From: Nocardia donostiensis
GTDB taxonomy: Bacteria; Actinomycetota; Actinomycetes; Mycobacteriales; Mycobacteriaceae
Direction of reading: 5' to 3'
Length of the DNA stretch: 64,000 bases
Assembly (NCBI RefSeq): GCF_002081715.1
Contig: NZ_MUKP01000024.1
Location: 1-64,000 of the forward strand
Shown: one piece after another, positions 44,239 to 55,772 of the stretch
Position numbering within the stretch: position 1 is the stretch's first letter
Layout: each line of letters begins with the position of its first letter
Translations under genes and position numbers: made by a program
Notes under the pieces: model-generated
Databases searched by the model: none
Told to the model about the DNA's origin: nothing
The model's input: the letters and a program-made list of their open reading frames with translations, nothing else

Positions 44239-47200
44239 TCGCATTGCCGTCGTCAACCGGGGAGAGGCAGCGATGCGCCTCATCCACGCCGTCCGGGATT
44301 TGGCGGCGGAGACGGCGCGACCGATCGAAACCGTCGCTCTATACACCGATGTCGACCGGAACGCGACGTTCGTGCGGGAGGCCGATATCGCCTACGATCT
44401 CGGTCCGGCGTCTGCCCGTCCCTACCTGGACCTGAAGGCGCTCGAACGCGCTCTGGTGGCCACCGGAGCCGATGCCGCCTGGGTTGGCTGGGGTTTCGTC
44501 GCGGAAGACCCGGCGTTCGCGGAGTTGTGCGAGCAGATCGGGATCACCTTCATCGGGCCCGCCCCGGAGGCGATGCGCAAGCTCGGCGACAAGATCGGCG
44601 CCAAGCTGATCGCCGAGGAGGTCGGGGTGCCGGTCGCGCCCTGGAGCCGGGGCGCGGTCGAATCCGTGGACGCCGCCTTGGCCGCCGCGACCGAGATCGG
44701 CTACCCGCTGATGCTCAAGGCGACCGCAGGGGGTGGTGGTCGCGGTATCCGGGTGATCACCAACGAAGCCGAACTCGTCGACGCCTACGAACGCACCCGC
44801 CAGGAAGCAGCGCGAGCCTTCGGCAGCGGCGTCGTCTTCCTGGAACGGCTGGTCACCGGCGCTCGCCATGTCGAGGTGCAGGTGATCGCGGACGGCCAGG
44901 GCACCGCGTGGGCGCTCGGCGTGCGCGACTGCTCGGTGCAGCGGCGCAACCAGAAGATCATCGAAGAGTCGGCGTCACCGGTGCTGCGCCCCGAGCAGAC
45001 CGCCGAACTCAAGGCGTCGGCCGAGCGGCTGGCCATCGCGGTCGGATACCGCGGCGCGGCGACCGTCGAGTTCCTCTACCACCCCGGTGACCAGCTGTTC
45101 GCCTTCCTAGAGGTCAACACTCGACTGCAGGTCGAACACCCGATCACCGAATCCACCACCGGCTTCGACCTGGTCCGGGCACAGCTGCACGTGGCCTCCG
45201 GCGGCCGGCTCGAAGGCGAGCCCCCGGTCGAGCGCGGCCATGCCATCGAGGCGCGGCTCAACGCCGAGGACCCGGATCGCGACTTCGCACCCGCCCCGGG
45301 CCGCATCGCCCGGCTCGACCTGCCCGCCGGGCCCGGTATCCGCGTCGACACCGGCGTCAGCGAGGGCGACACCATCCCCGCCGACTTCGACTCCATGATC
45401 GCCAAGATCATCGCCTACGGACGCAACCGCGACGAAGCGTTGGGCAGACTGCGCCGGGCGGTTTCGCAGACCAGGGTGGTCATCGAGGGCGGCGCCACCA
45501 ACAAGAGCTTCGTGCTCGACCTGCTCAACCAGCCCGAAGTGATCGACGCCAGCGCCGACACCGGCTGGATCGACCGGGTGCGCGGTGAAGGCCGTCTCGT
45601 ATCGCACCGCTACTCCACCGTCGCGGTGGCCGCCGCCGCCATCGACGCCTACGAGGAGGAAGAGCAGGTCGAGCGGGACCGGCTGCTGTCCACGGCGGCC
45701 GGCGGGCGCCCGCAGGTGCAGCACCAGAGCGGGCGGCCGCACGATCTCAAGCTGCGCGGGGTCGGCTACCGTGTCCGCGTCGCGCGCGTCGGCGCGCACC
45801 GGTTCCGGGTCGGTGTCGAATCGGGCGGGGAACTGCGCACCGCCGACGTCGAGCTGAAACGTTTCGACCACCACACCGGGCAGATCGTGGTCAACGGCAC
45901 CCGGTACCGCCTCACCACCGGCACGCACGGGCCGATCCACCTGATCGACGTCGACGGTGTGGCGCATCGGATCAGTCGGGACGAGGGGGGTGTCGTCCGC
46001 TCCCCCGCGCCCGCGCTGGTCGTCGCCACGCCGCTGGAGGTCGGCGCCGAAGTCGAGGCGGGCGCGCCCGTGCTGGTGCTGGAGAGCATGAAGATGGAAA
46101 CGGTGCTGCGCGCACCGTTCCGGGCCCGGTTGAAGGAGTGCGCGGTTTCCGTCGGCACCCAGGTGGAGACCGGCGCGCCGCTGCTGCGGCTGGAACCGCT
46201 CGCCGAGGAGGGCGAGGAGAACAGCGACGCGGCCGTGGAGACGGTCGAACTGGACCTGCCGATTGCGCCCGCACCTGCCCAGCCGCACGAACAAGTGGTC
46301 CGCGGCCTGCAGGACCTGCGCAGCCTGCTGCTCGGCTTCGACGTCGACCCGCACGACGACCGCCGCGTCCTCGGCGACTACCTCACCGCGCGCCGGGCGG
46401 CCGTGGCGGACAACCGCAGGCCGCTGGCCGAGGAGGTCGAACTCGTGCAGGTGTTCGCCGACCTCGCCGAGCTGAGCCACAACCGCTCATGGGACGAAGA
46501 CAGCGGCGGCCGAAGCCATGTGCACAGCGCCCGCGAGTACTTCCACACCTACATGCGGAGTCTCGACGTCGAGCGGGCCGGGCTGCCGGAGTCGTACCGG
46601 GCCAAGCTGGCCAAGGCGCTCGAGCACTATGGCGTCACCGATCTGGAACGCACCCCCGACCTCGAGGCCGCGGTCTTCCGGATCTTCCTCGCCCAGCAAC
46701 GACCGTCCGACACCGCCGAGGTCATCACCACCCTGCTGCGCGAATGGCTGCAAGAGCCGGTACCGGAGCGGGCGTTGCGCGAGCCCGTCGGTTTGGCGCT
46801 GGAGCGGCTGGTCGGCGCGACACAGGTGCGTTTCCCGGTGATCGCCGACCTCGCCCGCGGCCTGGTGTACGCCTGGTACGGCCAGCCGCTGCTGCGGCGC
46901 AACCGCGCCGAGGTCTACACCACCGTCCGCAGGCACCTGCGTCACCTGGACGCACACCCGGACACTCCCGACCGCGCCGATCGCGTCGCCGAGATGGTGC
47001 GCAGCACCGAGCCGCTGGTGCGGCTGCTCGGCCAGCGTCTGATGCGCGACGGCGTGGACAACACCGTCATGCTGGAGGTGCTCACCCGCCGCTACTACGG
47101 CAACACCGGGCTCACCAGTGTCCGTACCGAGCAGGCGGGCGGCTGCACCTTCGTGATCGCCGAACGTAAGGGCACGAGCCTGGTCTCGGCCGCGGTGCGG

Positions 47201-47589
47201 TTCGACGCCCTCGACACCGTGCTGCGCGGTCTGTCCGAACTGGCAGGCGCGGGCGCGGCTGCATCGTCTGTCGAAACCGATATCTACCTGAGCTGGGAGA
47301 AACAGCCCGAAGACTTCGACGCGATGGCCGCCGCGCTGCAGGAGGTGCTCGCCGCGCGCCCCCTGCCGAACCAGGTGCACCGGATCACCGCCACTGTGGC
47401 CGGGAGCAACGGCGCGGTGATGCACCATCACTTCACATTCCGCCCGTCGGCCACCGGCATGGCCGAGGAGCGGCTGATCCGCGGCCTGCATCCGTACATC
47501 GCGCAGCGAATGCAGATGACACGGCTGCGTAAGTTCGACCCCTCACCCGGCAGCCGTCCTCGGACGAGGAGGTCTACCTCTTCCGCTGT

Positions 47590-49722
<2,133 letters not shown>

Positions 49723-49784
49723 CCGGAGCTCACCAACCACCCTGATCGAACCGTAGCCACACTCGGACAGTGGTGGCAGTCCCG

Positions 49785-49816
49785 CCGCAGGCGAGCAGAT
49801 CGTTGCTCGCCTGCGG
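49785..49816. terminator. Perfect 13-bp stem-loop after the carboxylase gene
   Basis: Arms CCGCAGGCGAGCA and TGCTCGCCTGCGG pair perfectly around a 6-nt loop (49798-49803), 62 bp after the carboxylase stop. There is no clear T-run, as usual for high-GC actinomycete terminators, so it could serve transcripts from either side. Confidence 0.6.
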
Positions 49817-50004
49817 CATCGCTATCAGGATGCTTATCGGGCTGGCAAGGTCGCTCTAGGAAGTGAGTGGCGCAGATACCGTCGAGCGAGCCGAACCACG
49901 GCTGCTGCCGAGTAGTTTCGTGAGGTCGTGCAGCGTGCCTGTGGGCGTCGGCGTCGAAGTTGGGCGGCTCACCGGTGTCGCAGCAGCTGCGTAAGCTACC
50001 GTTG

Positions 50005-50511
50005 CTACGCGTCCGGTTCCAAGCTGCTCAGCAGAATTCGCGCGAGCCGGTCTAATTCCCGCCGCTCATCGGCGGTCAGCACGGACAGCATCTCGGTCTC
50101 GTTCGCGGTATGTTCGGTAACCACGGTGTCCACCAGTTCCCGCCCCGCCTGGGTGAGGGCGACACGTATCGCCCTGCGGTCGTGCGCGTCCGCGACGCGT
50201 CGCACCAGTCCCGCCGTCTCCAGCCGGTCCAGCCGCCCGGTCATGCCCGCCCGGGAGAGCATCAGGGTATCGGCGAGCATCGACGGGTTGAGTTCGAACG
50301 GCTCCCCTGAACGACGTAGCGCCGCAAGCACATCGAACTCGCCCTGTCGCAGGCCGTGTCCGTCGAATACAGTCTCGATCTCGCGCTGCGCGACCAGCAA
50401 CAGCCGACCCAGACGGCCGATGACGGCCATGGCCTCGAGATCGAGGTCCGGTCGTTCGCGCCGCCACTGCGCCACGATCGCGTCTACGGGATCGGTCTTC
50501 CGCTCGGTCAT
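50005..50511 (-). CDS. MarR-family transcriptional regulator
   Basis: The 168-residue protein has the MarR winged helix: GLRQGEFDVLAALRRSGEPF, the recognition helix region LADTLMLSRAGMTGRLDRLE and wing GLVRRVADAHDRRAIRVAL, with flanking dimerisation helices. The ATG at 50511 is preferred to the upstream 50616 frame, which crosses the operator and the divergent cupin start. It is divergent from the cupin gene, with the likely operator between them, and probably represses both. The ligand is unknown. Confidence 0.88.
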   Translation of the reverse strand: MTERKTDPVDAIVAQWRRERPDLDLEAMAVIGRLGRLLLVAQREIETVFDGHGLRQGEFDVLAALRRSGEPFELNPSMLADTLMLSRAGMTGRLDRLETAGLVRRVADAHDRRAIRVALTQAGRELVDTVVTEHTANETEMLSVLTADERRELDRLARILLSSLEPDA

Positions 50512-50535
50512 GGACACGATTCTATTCGGTGGCAT

Positions 50536-50555
50536 ATAGTTCGATAACAAACTAT
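50536..50555. promoter_or_regulatory. Putative MarR operator
   Basis: An inverted repeat with 6-bp arms ATAGTT and AACTAT separated by 8 bp lies in the 70-bp gap between the MarR gene and the cupin gene. Size and placement fit a MarR dimer site. Confidence 0.6.
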
Positions 50556-50582
50556 CTGCCAGCGAACCACATGGAGCCCATG

Positions 50583-51086
50583 ATGAGCATTCCTGCCCCA
50601 CGTAAGGACGTGGCAATCCGGCAGCCGCAGGAGGCGGAGATCTTGCACACGAAGTCGGTCACCTTGCGGCTGCTGATCGACGCCGAAGAAGCGGGCGGCG
50701 GATCGAGCACGCTCGAGGTCAGCATGGATCGCGGCGCGGACGGCGCGGCGCCGCACTATCACACCCGTTCCGACGAGCTGTTCTACATCGCCGAAGGCGA
50801 ACTGCAACTGCTGACCGGCGATCGGATCGTCACCGTCGGCGCAGGAGGTACGGTCGTGGTCCCGAAGTTCATGCCGCACGCCTTCGGCGCCGCCCCGGAC
50901 AGCGCAGCACGAATCCTGATTGCACTCACGCCCGGCGTGCAGCGATTCGAGTACTTCCGGTTGCTGGAGCGGATCGCCGCGGGCGAATCCGCGATGACAG
51001 AACTCGCTGCCACCCAAGACGAGTTCGACAACCACTTCGTCGACGCCCCCGCCTGGTGGGCGGCACGCAGCGCGCATCGACATTGA
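50583..51086 (+). CDS. Cupin-domain protein
   Basis: The 167-residue single-domain cupin has motif 1 GAAPHYHTRSDELFYIAEGE and motif 2 GGTVVVPKFMPHAFGAAPD, keeping the His-x-His and distal His expected for a metal site. Small cupins of this kind include quercetinase-like dioxygenases and many unknown enzymes. The ATG at 50583 sits 6 nt after GGAG; ATGs at 50580 and 50571 are possible. It is divergent from, and probably regulated by, the MarR gene. Substrate unknown. Confidence 0.83.
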   Translation: MSIPAPRKDVAIRQPQEAEILHTKSVTLRLLIDAEEAGGGSSTLEVSMDRGADGAAPHYHTRSDELFYIAEGELQLLTGDRIVTVGAGGTVVVPKFMPHAFGAAPDSAARILIALTPGVQRFEYFRLLERIAAGESAMTELAATQDEFDNHFVDAPAWWAARSAHRH

Positions 51087-51298
51087 AGCCCACCAGATCC
51101 CGGTTCAGCCAACCTGATTCGCCCACGTCGCTCGCGACGCGACGAACAGCAGTTCTGTCGTCGCTCGATCGCGCAGGTGGGCGCCTCGGACTGCCCGGGC
51201 TCGGAGCGCGCTGGTCCGACTCTCGGAGTGAACCACGATTGTGGTATCCGGGACTGGAACCGGTTTTCGGGCCGGCGCTTTCGGGACGATAACTTTCT

Positions 51299-52288
51299 TT
51301 ACGACGCGCCGGATAACCATCGTCGAACACGTCCGGGTCCAGAGTTCTTGCGCCGGCGTGCTCGGCGGACCGGTTCGAACCAGCCGGGCAACGGTTCTCG
51401 CGCGGCAAGCCACTTCTGCGGCACCCCGACGTTCGGGCCGGGGCGGCTGCCGGTGTAGGCGGCGACGATCCCACCGACGATGGCGCTGGTGGTGTCGATG
51501 TCTCCTTCTGCCGCAATGCATGTGGTGATCGCGGCCGGGTAGTCGTCCAGATGTGTTGCCGCGACCCATATCGTGAACGGCACGGTGTTCTGCGCGGTTA
51601 CCAGAGAACCGTTGCCGAGTTCAGCTGCGGCCTTTTCGACGGAGGCTCCGAGCAGAGTGCGGGCGTGGCGAATCAGTCGGCTCGTATCGCTGTCGTCGAT
51701 GCGGTCGAGGACGGCGGTAATGAATTCCATTGCTGTGGGCCGGGTCCCGATCAGGCGAGCATGAGCGGCCCTACCAGCCGCGAGTGCCACCGCGACCGCT
51801 CCGATCACCCCTTCGGGGTGTAGATGCGTCACCTGTGCCGAGCGAACCGCTTCGGCGGCAATTTTGTCCGGGTCGCCGGCGTAGAAGGCACCCAGCGGGG
51901 CGACCCGCATGGCCGCACCATTGCCACAGGAACCCTGGTGATCGTATGCGGATCCGGCCGCATCCCGCCACGGTGCACCGTCGCGGATCCGACGCAATGT
52001 ATCGACCGTTATGAAGCCGTAGTCGCGGCGCGGATCGAGCCGCCGGGCGAAAGCTGCAGCAAGCCGATCCTGGTCGATCTCACCATGACTGGCGAGTTCG
52101 GCGACCACGGTGCAGGCCATTTCGGTGTCGTCGGTCCACCCCCACTGCCCAGCCGGGAGATTGCCTGCCCGAAGATCCGGGATCGAGCGGCCCATGACGG
52201 GGAATTCCGCACCCAACGCGTCCCCCACGGACAACCCATCCAGGGAATCGAGCATCAAGTCGACATGCATCGCGTCGATGATAGCCAT
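51299..52288 (-). CDS. ADP-ribosylglycohydrolase family protein
   Basis: The 329-residue all-helical protein has the DraG/ARH signature: DSLDGLSVGDALGAEFPVM, then GQWGWTDDTEMACTVVAELA with metal-binding acidic residues, GNGAAMRVAPLGAFYAGDPD, VTHLHPEGVIGAVAVALAA and the C-terminal EGDIDTTSAIVGGIVAAYTG, whose Asp residues complete the dinuclear Mg site. It removes ADP-ribose from proteins, nucleic acids or small molecules. The start at 52288 (ATG) was chosen because the extension to 52525 has no similarity; an ATG at 52270 is also possible. It is not in an obvious operon. Confidence 0.87.
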   Translation of the reverse strand: MAIIDAMHVDLMLDSLDGLSVGDALGAEFPVMGRSIPDLRAGNLPAGQWGWTDDTEMACTVVAELASHGEIDQDRLAAAFARRLDPRRDYGFITVDTLRRIRDGAPWRDAAGSAYDHQGSCGNGAAMRVAPLGAFYAGDPDKIAAEAVRSAQVTHLHPEGVIGAVAVALAAGRAAHARLIGTRPTAMEFITAVLDRIDDSDTSRLIRHARTLLGASVEKAAAELGNGSLVTAQNTVPFTIWVAATHLDDYPAAITTCIAAEGDIDTTSAIVGGIVAAYTGSRPGPNVGVPQKWLAAREPLPGWFEPVRRARRRKNSGPGRVRRWLSGAS

Positions 52289-52408
52289 GTCGCCACCGTC
52301 GCGGGCGCCGCGACCGAGAACAACGCCTGACCGATCATCGCTGACCCACTCCCGTACTTCCACCGACAGGCTTGACCTCGAGTGAGGTTGAGCTTTTAGC
52401 GTAGTGAT

Positions 52409-53095
52409 ATGTCTACCGAATCGATACCGCAAGATCAGAACCGGTCGAACGTGGCTATGCGGCGCATACTGCCGGACCTGTGGGAAACACGGGCTTTCGT
52501 CGTGCCCCAAGGCCCACGAACCCACGCCTACCTGTGGACACCGCCATCAGGGCGCAACATCCTGTTCTACTCCCCCGGCAACGACGAGGAGTTCGATCAA
52601 CTGCACGAGCTCGGCGGCGTGGCCCGTCAGTACCTGAGTCACCAGGACGAGGCCGGACCGATGCTGCACGCGCTGGCCGAGCGCTTCGGGAGCCGCCTGC
52701 ACGCTCCCGCGGCAGAGGCCGCACAGATCTCGTCATTCGCCCCGATTGATGTGTTGCTCTCCGAGCGAGGGGTCGACGACGCCGGTGTCGAAGTGGTTCC
52801 CACTCCTGGGCATTCGCCGGGCAGCACCTGCTATGTGGTGCCGGGTCACGATGGCCTGACCTACTTGTTCACCGGCGATACCCTGCTCCGGTACGACGAC
52901 GGGGTGTGGCGTGCAGGTTATGTGCCGGGCTACAGCGACAAGGCCGGGTTGCGCGCAGCACTCGATACCTTGGCCACTGTGCAACCTGACGTGGTCATCT
53001 CCAGCGCCTTCGTCGAAGGTGCCGAAGGATTCCATCGCATGGATCGCAGTCTCTGGCAGGCCTGCCTCGACCAAGCCCGAACCGAACTGAATTGA
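52409..53095 (+). CDS. Metallo-beta-lactamase-fold hydrolase
   Basis: This 228-residue protein follows an MBL-fold layout: a leading beta section, the loop RQYLSHQDEAGPMLHALAER in place of HxHxDH, then VEVVPTPGHSPGSTCYVV with the conserved His of the third motif and YLFTGDTLLRYDDG with the bridging Asp. The first zinc motif is reduced to S-H-Q-D-E-A, a variation known in an actinobacterial subgroup, so one metal may bind or activity may be altered. Isolated gene, 120 bp from the divergent ADP-ribosylglycohydrolase gene. Substrate unknown. Confidence 0.82.
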   Translation: MSTESIPQDQNRSNVAMRRILPDLWETRAFVVPQGPRTHAYLWTPPSGRNILFYSPGNDEEFDQLHELGGVARQYLSHQDEAGPMLHALAERFGSRLHAPAAEAAQISSFAPIDVLLSERGVDDAGVEVVPTPGHSPGSTCYVVPGHDGLTYLFTGDTLLRYDDGVWRAGYVPGYSDKAGLRAALDTLATVQPDVVISSAFVEGAEGFHRMDRSLWQACLDQARTELN

Positions 53096-53174
53096 CTTTC
53101 TCCGGCCATCGTGAACGATGGGGATGGCTACACTCGGCGTTGCGGGGGAACCGGATCGGTTGATGGTTATCCGG

Positions 53175-53325
53175 CGGGACCGAAACCGCAGCGGGTTGCC
53201 CCGCGCCTCTTACGTTTACCCGCGATCGAGACGAAGAAGTTGCGGTAGGCGGTGCCCAGATCCGCGAGCGCTTGTTGCAGTGTGTCCAACGCTTTCACGC
53301 TGTTCAGCGCCTGGCCGCGGGGAGT
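53175..53325 (-). pseudogene. IS200/IS605-type TnpB (OrfB) relic
   Basis: The minus strand reads KALDTLQQALADLGTAYRNF then FVSIAGKRKRRG, which matches the LQQALRDLDxAYxNFFxSxxGKRKG segment of actinobacterial TnpB proteins. Surrounding frames have stops and no further similarity. It is a short fragment only, without the RuvC motifs. Confidence 0.55.
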
Positions 53326-53365
53326 GAGAGTTCAAGATCGCGCAGGTGCTATCGCAGACGGTTGC

Positions 53366-54064
53366 TCATGGCGCTTTCGACGTGGATTCGGCTGACCAAC
53401 TCTGGGCGCCGTAATCGGTCCAGGCGATAGCACGCAGCGGAAACGAGCCCATCCCGCGCACCGGCGCAGGCAGTGCAACCAGTCTGGCACCGGTGTCAGG
53501 GACCGCATCCAAGTTCGTCATCTGTTCGATGATCGGGATTCCCGCACCGAGCAGCGTGTGGCGACACGGCCGCGTCGGCAGGGATGTGTCGTCGATGTCG
53601 AGCGAGTCGATTCCAACCAGCGCCACATTGGCGGCGATCAACGCTTCTGCGACCTCGCCCACCAAGAACGGATGCCCGAGGTCCCAGTACGCGGACGAAC
53701 CCCACCGGGCCGACCATGCGGTGTGCACCAGCACAGCCTTCCCCCACAATCGCGCCGGGTCGCCGAGCACATCCGGCCCGACTACACGCAGCCCTACCAC
53801 GCGGATCACGACGATCGATACATTCAACAGCCGCTCCAGCGGCAGCTCGGCGATATCTGCGCCATGAGCATGGAAATGGAACGGAGCATCGATATAAGTC
53901 CCGGTCTTACCGACCATATCCACGCACGCGACGCCATGGGCCGTCTCGATCAAAGGCGGCTGCTCACACGAAAACTGCATGGTGACTCGCGGTCCAGGCA
54001 AACCCGGGCAGGTGGCCATACCATCCGAGATCCGATGAGACAACTCCACAGCCGTCACCCCCAA
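53366..54064 (-). CDS. Cyclase-family (kynurenine formamidase-like) metal hydrolase
   Basis: The 232-residue protein has the cyclase/KynB fold: ELSHRISDGMATCPGLPGPR near the start, then GTYIDAPFHFHAHGADIAEL, containing the HxxxHxD-like metal motif in the form D-A-P-F-H-F, and ALVGIDSLDIDD with LLGAGIPIIEQMTNLDAVPD. Members hydrolyse N-formylkynurenine, isatin or cyclic amides. It is divergent from the biosynthetic operon starting at 54379 and could serve it, but there is no direct evidence. Confidence 0.83.
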   Translation of the reverse strand: MGVTAVELSHRISDGMATCPGLPGPRVTMQFSCEQPPLIETAHGVACVDMVGKTGTYIDAPFHFHAHGADIAELPLERLLNVSIVVIRVVGLRVVGPDVLGDPARLWGKAVLVHTAWSARWGSSAYWDLGHPFLVGEVAEALIAANVALVGIDSLDIDDTSLPTRPCRHTLLGAGIPIIEQMTNLDAVPDTGARLVALPAPVRGMGSFPLRAIAWTDYGAQSWSAESTSKAP

Positions 54065-54378
54065 ACACTACCCCTCATCCCTGCCCGAAGCGGCGGTCCG
54101 CGATCCGCTACGCCGGCGCCCTGGTAGAAGACGACGCTGAACGGGCCATAGCAGCTGTTTACACCCCATGGTCTTCACAAGCCGGGCTGCGGAGGCGGCA
54201 TGGCCGTCTCCACCGCGCAGCAGCTCGCGGCTATAGCGGTCCAAAACGGAGCATGGACGACGAAGTGGAGTCGCATTCGGGCCTGCATGGCGGGTGCACC
54301 GCCCTGTGGAGACAGGTCTTTTTCTGCCCCTAAGACCATGGCCTTGAGGCTGTTGTGCGGCCGTGATCGGATCGGTGG
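54065..54378. other. Intergenic region upstream of the biosynthetic operon
   Basis: This 314-bp gap between two divergent genes must contain the operon promoter. I see no clear -10/-35 pair, palindrome or small gene in it. Confidence 0.4.
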
Positions 54379-54660
54379 GTGCCCCAACCGATCGATCTCA
54401 GCAAGACCAGCGCCCCACCCGAACTCGTGGAACAACTGCGCGTTTACTTCAGTGCATTGACAGCGACCCCACTACGACCGGACGACGATATCTTCGAACT
54501 CGGACTGGTGAATTCCCTTCGGGCGCTGGAGATCGTGGCTCATGTCGAACGGACCTTCGGCCTCGAGGTGGACGTCGACGATCTGGAGTTGGACAACTTC
54601 CGCACCGCCGCGCGGGTAGCCGCGTTCGTAACGAAGAAGCAAGTGGTGGCGGACCGTTGA
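54379..54660 (+). CDS. Discrete acyl carrier protein
   Basis: The 93-residue acidic protein is an ACP. The phosphopantetheine site reads FELGLVNSLRALEIVAHVER, with Ser46 as attachment residue and Asn in place of the usual Asp of D-S-L. The same N-S-L variant is known from ACPs that carry glycerate-derived units in methoxymalonyl-ACP and related pathways. Start is GTG at 54379. Its TGA overlaps a TTG that opens the next gene. With the FkbH-like protein two genes later, it is the likely acceptor of a glyceryl unit. Confidence 0.87.
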   Translation: MPQPIDLSKTSAPPELVEQLRVYFSALTATPLRPDDDIFELGLVNSLRALEIVAHVERTFGLEVDVDDLELDNFRTAARVAAFVTKKQVVADR

Positions 54661-55772
54661 CCGGTATCGGGGAACTGCTCTCGATGGCGCGCACCGACGC
54701 TGCCGAGTGGGATCGGGGAGGACTGCCCGACGATATCGTCGGCGCGGCCGCCCGGGCGGGGCTGCTCGGTGCGGACCGGCCACGGGAGCGCGGCGGTCAA
54801 GGCCTCGACCCGCACGAACTCGGGGAAATCGCCGCCCGGGTCGGTACGGTGTGCACCTCGTTGCGCAGCCTGCTCACCGTCGGCGGCATGGTGAGCGCGG
54901 CCGTGGACCGCTGGGGCACGGCCGCGCAGCGGGCGGACTGGGTGCCGCGGCTGGCTTCGGGAGAGCTGCTCGCCGGACTGGCGGCTACGGAGGCGAGGGC
55001 CGGTACAGAGCTCGCGGGGGTCGAGACGGTCTTCGAGGACACCGGGCACGAGATGCGGGTGTCCGGGCGCAAACTCTGGGTGAGTTTCGGCGCGGTGGCC
55101 GATGTGCTGCTGGTGCTCGGCCGGGCCGACGGTGGGCTACAGGCTGCGCTGGTGGCCACCGACCAGCCTCATGTGACCGTCGAGCCGGTGGTCGACCAGC
55201 TGGGGATGCGCGGGGCGCGGCTCGCGCACATCACCTTCGACCGGGCCCGGGTACCCCGCGAGCAACTCCTCGCGCCGGCCGGTTTCGGCCTCAGCCATGT
55301 GGTGGGTACCGCGCTGGACCACGGCCGGTACACCGTCGCCTGGGGATGTGTGGGGATGGCACGCACCTGCCTGCACGACGCGGCGGTGCATGCGGCGCGG
55401 CGGACCCAGGGTGGTATCCGGCTCGCCGAGCACGAGAAGATCCGCGCCACGCTGGGGCGCGCACGGGTGCAGGTGGAGGCGGCACAGGCATTGTGCGAAC
55501 GCGCGGCGCGGTATCGGGCGACCGCCGACCCGGCCGCGATCATGGCGACAGTGGCCGCGAAATACGCCGCGGCCGAGGCGGCGGCCGACGTCAGCGCACA
55601 CGCGGTGCAGGTGCTCGGTGCCGCCGGCTGCGCTCCGGACAGCAGGGTGGGGCGTTTCTTCCGGGACGCGAAGGTCATGCAGATCATCGAAGGCTCCCGC
55701 GACGTCGCCGAACTGCATCTCGGCGACCAACTGCTCACCGAGGTGGCACAGGAGAAAGGCGTGGAGTCGTGA
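54657..55772 (+). CDS. Acyl-CoA dehydrogenase (FkbI-like)
   Basis: The 371-residue flavoenzyme has the acyl-CoA dehydrogenase fold: GLLGADRPRERGGQGLDPHE, LLAGLAATEARAGTELAGVE, HEMRVSGRKLWVSFGAVADV and the C-terminal GRFFRDAKVMQIIEGSRDVA. FkbI-type members oxidise ACP-bound units. The start TTG at 54657 overlaps the ACP stop (TTGA), implying coupling; an ATG at 54684 is an alternative. In glycolytic-extender pathways a 3-hydroxyacyl-CoA dehydrogenase (FkbK type) also takes part, and none is present here. Confidence 0.86.
   Translation: MTGIGELLSMARTDAAEWDRGGLPDDIVGAAARAGLLGADRPRERGGQGLDPHELGEIAARVGTVCTSLRSLLTVGGMVSAAVDRWGTAAQRADWVPRLASGELLAGLAATEARAGTELAGVETVFEDTGHEMRVSGRKLWVSFGAVADVLLVLGRADGGLQAALVATDQPHVTVEPVVDQLGMRGARLAHITFDRARVPREQLLAPAGFGLSHVVGTALDHGRYTVAWGCVGMARTCLHDAAVHAARRTQGGIRLAEHEKIRATLGRARVQVEAAQALCERAARYRATADPAAIMATVAAKYAAAEAAADVSAHAVQVLGAAGCAPDSRVGRFFRDAKVMQIIEGSRDVAELHLGDQLLTEVAQEKGVES

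Noticed and set aside
45107..46480. A 457-codon minus-strand frame opposite the biotin carboxylase/BCCP
   Set aside because: Antisense shadow; the plus strand carries the biotin motif and ATP-grasp motifs.
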